Source: Drechslerella dactyloides
Lineage: Eukaryota > Ascomycota > Orbiliomycetes > Orbiliales > Orbiliaceae
NCBI GenBank assembly: GCA_020064725.1
Contig: JAGTWJ010000006.1
Span: 1,116,001 to 1,180,000, forward strand
DNA length: 64,000 bases
Direction: 5' to 3'
In this document: piece by piece, positions 58,676 to 64,000 of the stretch
Layout: every line of letters begins with the position of its first letter
Position numbering within the stretch: position 1 is the stretch's first letter
Program-made: the position numbers and the translations under genes
The notes under the pieces: generated by a model
Databases searched by the model: none
Told to the model about the DNA's origin: nothing
Seen by the model: only the letters and a program-made list of their open reading frames with translations

Positions 58676-61600
58676 CGGCGTGGTTTGGGGGGCCACCCTG
58701 CCTCCCAGAACAGATGATATCTAGAAGCAGAGGGTTCGCGCAACGGTGGAAGGCTTGCTGCGCTGTACCGTATTATATTGCTCCGATCGATGGGTACGTA
58801 CTGGTCGCCGGATGGTTGTAGTTTCCGGAAGTTGGAGCTCAGAGTGTTGCGAAGCGGCCAAAGGAACCAACATATAAACTCGCCGCGAGGCGGAGTGATT
58901 TTCTCCAGCGCACACCACAGCAAGATGTGATCGATTCCACTCGAAGCACATGGAAGACGGGGACCTTTGATTATATTTTATGACACAGCACCAGCGGTAA
59001 GCTTTTTGCCTGACCGATGCATTGGGGGTGCGACTTGAATGCCTGATATGTAACTGCAGCTGCACAAAGTCGACCGAATGAATCCAGGTGGCGTTTTTTT
59101 CAGGGTCGGACAAGCTATTAAATGTGATGGATCGCAAACCCAGCGGCATGACCCGCAGACGGAAAACCCCATGCCGGCTTCCATTGACGAGACGGGGCGG
59201 GATGTTTGCTTTTGAGTAACCGGCCCGTTGCCTAAGAACGGCGGGCGGCCTGAGGCCATATCACAAAATGTTCCAACCCGGCTGATGTGAAATTCGCCTT
59301 CAAGATACGGTTTGATAGAAATGTAATCCGTAAGTGGGTTTTTCGCATCGAAAGAACCGCCCCTCCAAGCGACGCGACTCAAAAGGATCCAATCAGAAGC
59401 CGATGCTGATATTGCGATAGCACGTTGGTCGATACCACGAAATACCTGGAGAGACTTCCCCGACTTGAACTTGGGGGTGCTGCACCTCTACCTAGGCTAT
59501 TTCAGGAATAGACCCAAGGTGAAAGTCCGAAACTAAACTCACTCGTATCGATACGTATCGTGGCCTGCGCAACATGATATCAAAGTCAAGTGCCGTTGGG
59601 GGATCAATTGAACGGGGAGAGAGGGGAAGTTTGCAGGAACAGCCGTCACCTGATATGCATGCAGTTCTGCTCGAACGAGAAAAAATCTTTTTGAGGAGCC
59701 CCGACAAGCCAATTGCGACTGCAGACGCTGCAATCTCGACCCAGCACATTGCCCAATATCAAGGGTCGACAGCTCTGTTCTTTGGGGGCCAGCAGCACTA
59801 GTTCAGTGCCACGGATATCGGCCGCATTCGCGAATCCTATTCATCGATTCGCGACACGTCTCTCAAGATGTTTTAAACGGAAGATCAATTGATCAAGTCA
59901 CAGGTTCAGAATTACGTACTTATCTGCAACGACAGATTTCAGCAGATTTCAGCGGGGGTTACATGCACAGATGCATGCATATAGTCGACGTCGACTGCAT
60001 GTCGCCATCCATTCATTCACCCATTCACCCATTCATTCATTCATTCATTCATTCATTAATCCACTTGCATCAATGACACCACATTCGCCCCCCCCAAATC
60101 TTGGAGAATGCTAATCTCGATTTGACATTCACGGGAAACTGACGAGCCGGCGCTCACCCTACGATACCCCGTAGACAAAACAGGGTTCATACAGGGATTT
60201 GCGTATAGACACGGATAAGAAGTCGCCTTGCACTCCTATTCGTCCGGAGAGAAGAAGCAACGGCTTTTTCTATTCATGCATGTCGCAGCTGCAGGTCGAG
60301 GTCGACCCGCGCGTGGGAGCGAAACCTGAATTGAAAGCTCGAGCTCAAGCTTGCAAGGCGGCTGCCCTGCCGTCTCGCACTGATCCTACGCAACGTCTTG
60401 GCCGCCCAGCTGCAGCTTGGCCGCATTTTGCGATACCCACAGCCCTCGAATGTGATCTCACATTTCGGCTGCATCGCTAATGCCTGATTACGATCATGTC
60501 GCGGATTTAACGGCTCAAGTCCGAACAAGCATATCCCGGGTCGCATTGACCTCATGGTATCGATTCGAGCTTGCCGTGATCTGCGCTGCTCTATGCCGTC
60601 CGCCCCATGGATTTCTACCATGTCACAATGCCTGAATCCATAGCAGACCAGGTGCAGATACCATATTGGAGAGATAACGACGAGCGATTGCTCGCCCGGC
60701 TCCTGCCGCTTGTGCGCTCTGCATCTGCAACTTGCATCTTCGAGGTTACATATACGCGGTTGGGATATGTGCATGCATCGGCTCTTGTGCAACCACTCGC
60801 CCACTCACATGTAGCCATGTAGGTAACCTATATTACCTGCATACTCCAAACAGGAAGGGACGCAAGTCGGTCACACAGCATGAATGTGCACAAAGACAGC
60901 ACGAGACCGCGAGAGCTCATCGCATCCAAATATTGCAAATCTCGGAGCCCTAGCTAAGCTTCTCAAGAGGCGCCGTCATATTTTTTTAACACTCCCCCGT
61001 CACATACGACGTTTTCGCCGCTGTACTCGAGCTTCCTCTTCTATTACATTCGAGGCTCAAACGTATTTTGCCCCCATCCTGCACGTAATCGAAAGTCGAT
61101 TCGGTTCCGCCAGCTAGCTCTTTCGTCCCGCACCTCGTTCATCACCGTTTTATTGCCGTGATCGCCTCCGATCCAATTAATTCGCCGCAAGCGTGGCAGT
61201 GGACGGGGTCTATTTCCGATGGAAATTGGATTGATTGCAAGAAGCAAGGAAAATCCCGCATGCACATGCACTTGACAAGTCATTCAACAAAAAAAAGTCT
61301 TGAAGAAAGCATTTAGATAAATGCAACTAACTCCACAGTGTACAAGAAGGTACCTGAGGGGACGAGGGAGGAGGGACCGTAGAAGCCCGTTGCTCGAACC
61401 CTCGATACCAGCCACCTGCTTTGATCTGCGCATCATATGCATGCATCAGTTGTTATTTGGAAGACGCCAGGCCGTGTCAAGTTAGGTGGATGCGGTGGAG
61501 ATGGCCGTCGAGTCGTGCTCGCTTCCTTGGCCGAGCATGCTCGAAGCTGCGAATCTGACATGAATAAGCCAACTGCAGTTCTGTAGTTTCCTGGGGGTGA

Positions 61601-62252
61601 AGCAACTTGCTGGGGTCTCGTGCCCCGCGTCGGGCATGGTCAACCGATGTGTCGTCTAATCCTAACCGGGTCTAGGCTGTGATATTCGATCAGACCACGA
61701 CGGTTCGAAGACGGGTTTCGTTCGTCGCGGTTTGTGCGTTGTGCTGTCGGAAATCCCGGTTGTGGACATCGTTACGCCGGCAGGGCGCCGAATGCGAAGG
61801 CCCTTCGTCGATTTCTTTTAGCCGTTAGTGAGCATTGCGGTGGGCGTCACAACTTGCGGCTTAGCTCAGAGTGATTTCAATGCTATATTATTGCATCCTG
61901 GTTTCATATCACAGTCGTCGTCGCTTCGGCAGCTGTCGACGCCCCTCAGTCGCTAGCTCGAGCTTCGTCTCCAAGACTTGGCGGGAGGTTGGGGAAGGGT
62001 CCTGTGCTCTATTAGTGAAAGTCACGTGGCCATGCACTATGGTGGTCGTCGCCTATCAACACGTGTGCGCATGTTGCTGCTCGGGCTTCCGTATCAACGT
62101 CAACTGCAACCATCTCCAGCTGCGCAGAGAACGCCGAGGAGCTTGATTTATCGGCTATGCGAGTGCTATACAGCTCCTGAGGATCCCAGATAATCTGTAC
62201 TGCACGCGGCGCTTGAACGTGCAAAGAAAGACACATTATTAGCGACATCACC
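58676..62252. other. Long intergenic region between divergent genes
   Basis: No supported gene in 3.6 kb. Overlapping frames at 58721-59149 and 58585-58923 precede the MMS1/CPSF-A start and cannot both be coding; I could not join either to the gene. An (ATTC)n repeat is listed separately. Several palindromic ATGCATGCAT-type patches occur near 59965-59980 and 61435-61450. The last 60 bp is the leader of the TBC gene. Confidence 0.5.
60009..60058. repeat. (ATTC)n microsatellite
   Basis: Fifty bases of ATTC units with two CACCC interruptions at the left end and about seven perfect units at the right. Confidence 0.9.
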
Positions 62253-63925
62253 ATGTCGGACGACGAAATAAAACAAGAGCCGGAGAGCCCTCCGGAAGAC
62301 TTCGACGAGAAGATAAAGCTCGAAGAGGACGAACCCTCGGAAATGCCTGAAGACCCCACCATTCTGAAGGAAGAAGACATCGTGGAACCGGATCCAGACC
62401 AAGAAGCTAAGCGGCTGAAAGTGGAGAAGCTGCAAGTCTTATGCGACGCGAAGGAGCGGGATGGAATAGCGGCTCTGGCTTTCTCGAAGCATGGTCTGGT
62501 GAATGACGATATCCGGCAACAGGCCTGTATGTAGCCTCTCTACGCGGCTTAGCATCTTGTAAGCAGGCATGCTAACGACGCATAGGGCCATTATTACTAG
62601 GATACGACCCTTCGAGCATCAAGACGGAGCTCGAGGATGCCAAAGTCAAGCTTGAAGATGGCAGAATCGTCCTGCAGGACTATCTCGGACGGCGTCCGTA
62701 TACAGAGCTGCCTCCACACCGAGATGAAGAGCAGGTGCAGTTAGACGTAAACCGGTCGTTCGTCTACTACCCATCCGGTGAGCAAGCTCCGATGCCTCTG
62801 CAGCTTCACATGCGGGTTTGCTCATAGAATCCAGGTGACGGACGCCTTCATGTATTCGCCGGGCATATGTTAATATCAATCGCTGGATGATCGCAGGTCT
62901 CACATCTGAAGAGATGGACGCCCAGAAGCTCCAGCTGTCAGATTTGATCGTGGAGGTGCTGCGGCGGCACCCTATTCTTTGCTACTTTCAGGTATGCCAT
63001 CAAGATGTGTATACCTCTTTGCAAGAATCAGTGCTGATGTTCAAAGGGTTTCCACGACATCTGTCAAGTAATACTGCTGGTACTCGGGCCCAAATTAGCT
63101 ACGCTGGCGGTGGAGTACATGTCGCTGTTGAGGATACGAGATTTCATGCTGCCCGCGTTGGGACCGGCACTATGGCATCTGAAGCTGCTCCACCCCATCC
63201 TTTACGCGGCGGACAGGAAGCTCTGCCTGCATCTTTCGACGACGCAGCCTTTTTTCGCGCTGGCGGCGACGCTTACATTATACGCGCATGACATCCAAGC
63301 ATACGGCGACATCTCTCGGCTGTTCGATGCGTTCCTTGCCGAGTCGCCGGTGTTTCCCGTGTACTTTTTCGCCACGGTAGGATTATAATTACCTCACGCG
63401 CTGAAGCATGCATCAACGTGATAACGCTGACAAAAAAAATTAATGCTCAATTGCCAGATCGTCATGTCGCGGCGGGAAGAACTTTTTGACATACCCGACA
63501 CCGAGCCGGAAATGCTGCACTCAGTCCTGTGCAAGCTGCCAAAGCCGCTTGATCTGGAAGGCTTAATATCAAAAGCTATCGATCTACAAATATCCCACCC
63601 ACCCGAGTCGCTCGGTATCTGGCGCAAGGTGCCCAGCAGCAGCGTTCTTAAAACCTACCAAAGTCCGCTGAAATCGGGCAACGCCGTATTCAGCCAAGAC
63701 GTGCAAAAAGACTTGCAACAGGGGGAGGCCCTCTTCAGGAAGCAGGAGAGCCAGCTAGCGAGAGAGAACTTCAAGGAGCAAATCATGGGCAGTCTGCAGA
63801 CGCACAAGAGCATGATCGGCTGGACGGTGCTGGCGGGTGTATCCGCTGTTGCGGTCGGCTACTATCTTGGCAGGAAGGGGATGGATACGAAAGCGATCTG
63901 GCAGACCCTTGCCGCGAAAATTTGA
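62253..63925 (+). CDS. TBC-domain Rab GTPase-activating protein, TBC1D20/Gyp8 type
   Basis: Five exons: 62253-62526, 62586-62777, 62897-62991, 63047-63376 and 63458-63925, phases consistent, 452 residues. TBC proteins speed GTP hydrolysis by Rab GTPases; the TBC1D20/Gyp8 group acts on ER-Golgi Rabs (Rab1/Ypt1 class). The N-terminus is acidic. The domain has RQQAWPLLLGYDPSS, then ELPPHRDEEQVQLDVNRSFV with the arginine finger at about Arg148, then ILCYFQGFHDICQVILLVLG with the glutamine finger at about Gln187. Both catalytic residues are present. The C-terminus has one membrane segment (SMIGWTVLAGVSAVAVGYYL) followed by a short tail, as expected for an ER-anchored GAP. The ATG at 62253 (MSDDEIKQEPESPPED) fits; further exon joins match conserved residues. 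Confidence 0.93.
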
Positions 63926-64000
63926 ACACCCATCGGTATCACGGCGACGGCTGGGGGCGTGTATGGAGGTGCAATGTGTGTATGTACGATATCGACAATG

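Noticed and set aside
58585..59149. Two overlapping frames upstream of the MMS1/CPSF-A start
   Set aside because: They occupy different frames of the same DNA, and I found no splice that joins either to the conserved GPKYGLLS segment.

Overview
The window is nuclear DNA of a filamentous ascomycete (Pezizomycotina). The signs are short spliceosomal introns (mostly 45-125 bp) with branch-site-like CTAAC/CTGAC sequences, fungal single-copy orthologues (SEC62, VPS52, an RSC8-type SWI3 protein, OMP decarboxylase), and two families expanded in these fungi (HET and Clr5). I cannot place it to order from sequence alone. Exon limits below were worked out by hand from splice signals, phase continuity and family conservation.

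Left part (1-19.7 kb) is gene-poor. A HET-domain gene runs off the left edge on the minus strand. It is followed by a Na+/Ca2+ exchanger-family gene, an unclassified two-exon gene that looks like an alpha/alpha-toroid plus beta-sandwich protein, and an NRAMP metal transporter whose only intron is GC-AG. A small Clr5-domain gene then sits in a long AT-rich stretch.

Middle part (19.7-45.5 kb) is a housekeeping block: SEC62 (ER translocation), VPS52 (GARP tethering), RSC8/SWI3-like (chromatin remodelling), a METTL16-type U6 snRNA m6A methyltransferase, mitochondrial ferredoxin/adrenodoxin reductase (ARH1), L-2-hydroxyglutarate dehydrogenase, eEF2, an unknown low-complexity coiled-coil protein, a TMEM184/Ost-alpha membrane protein and OMP decarboxylase (pyrG/URA3). 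VPS52/RSC8 and METTL16/ARH1 are divergent pairs. ARH1 and the L-2-HG dehydrogenase converge with only 32 bp between stop codons.

Right part (45.5-64 kb) starts with an intron-containing tRNA-Leu(AAG) and an AT-rich stretch with one doubtful gene. It continues with a MIT-domain protein diverging from a dual-specificity-phosphatase-like gene, a 19-exon MMS1/CPSF-A (DDB1-like) gene, a 3.5 kb non-coding stretch, and a TBC1D20/Gyp8-type Rab GAP with a C-terminal membrane anchor.

I found no CRISPR array, no intact transposon, no recognisable secondary-metabolite cluster and no clearly new multi-gene system. The points most worth a second look are the 11-nt micro-exon in the METTL16 gene, the unclassified toroid-like gene, the abnormally short intron needed in the MMS1/CPSF-A gene, and several orphan or decayed reading frames in the gene-poor compartments.
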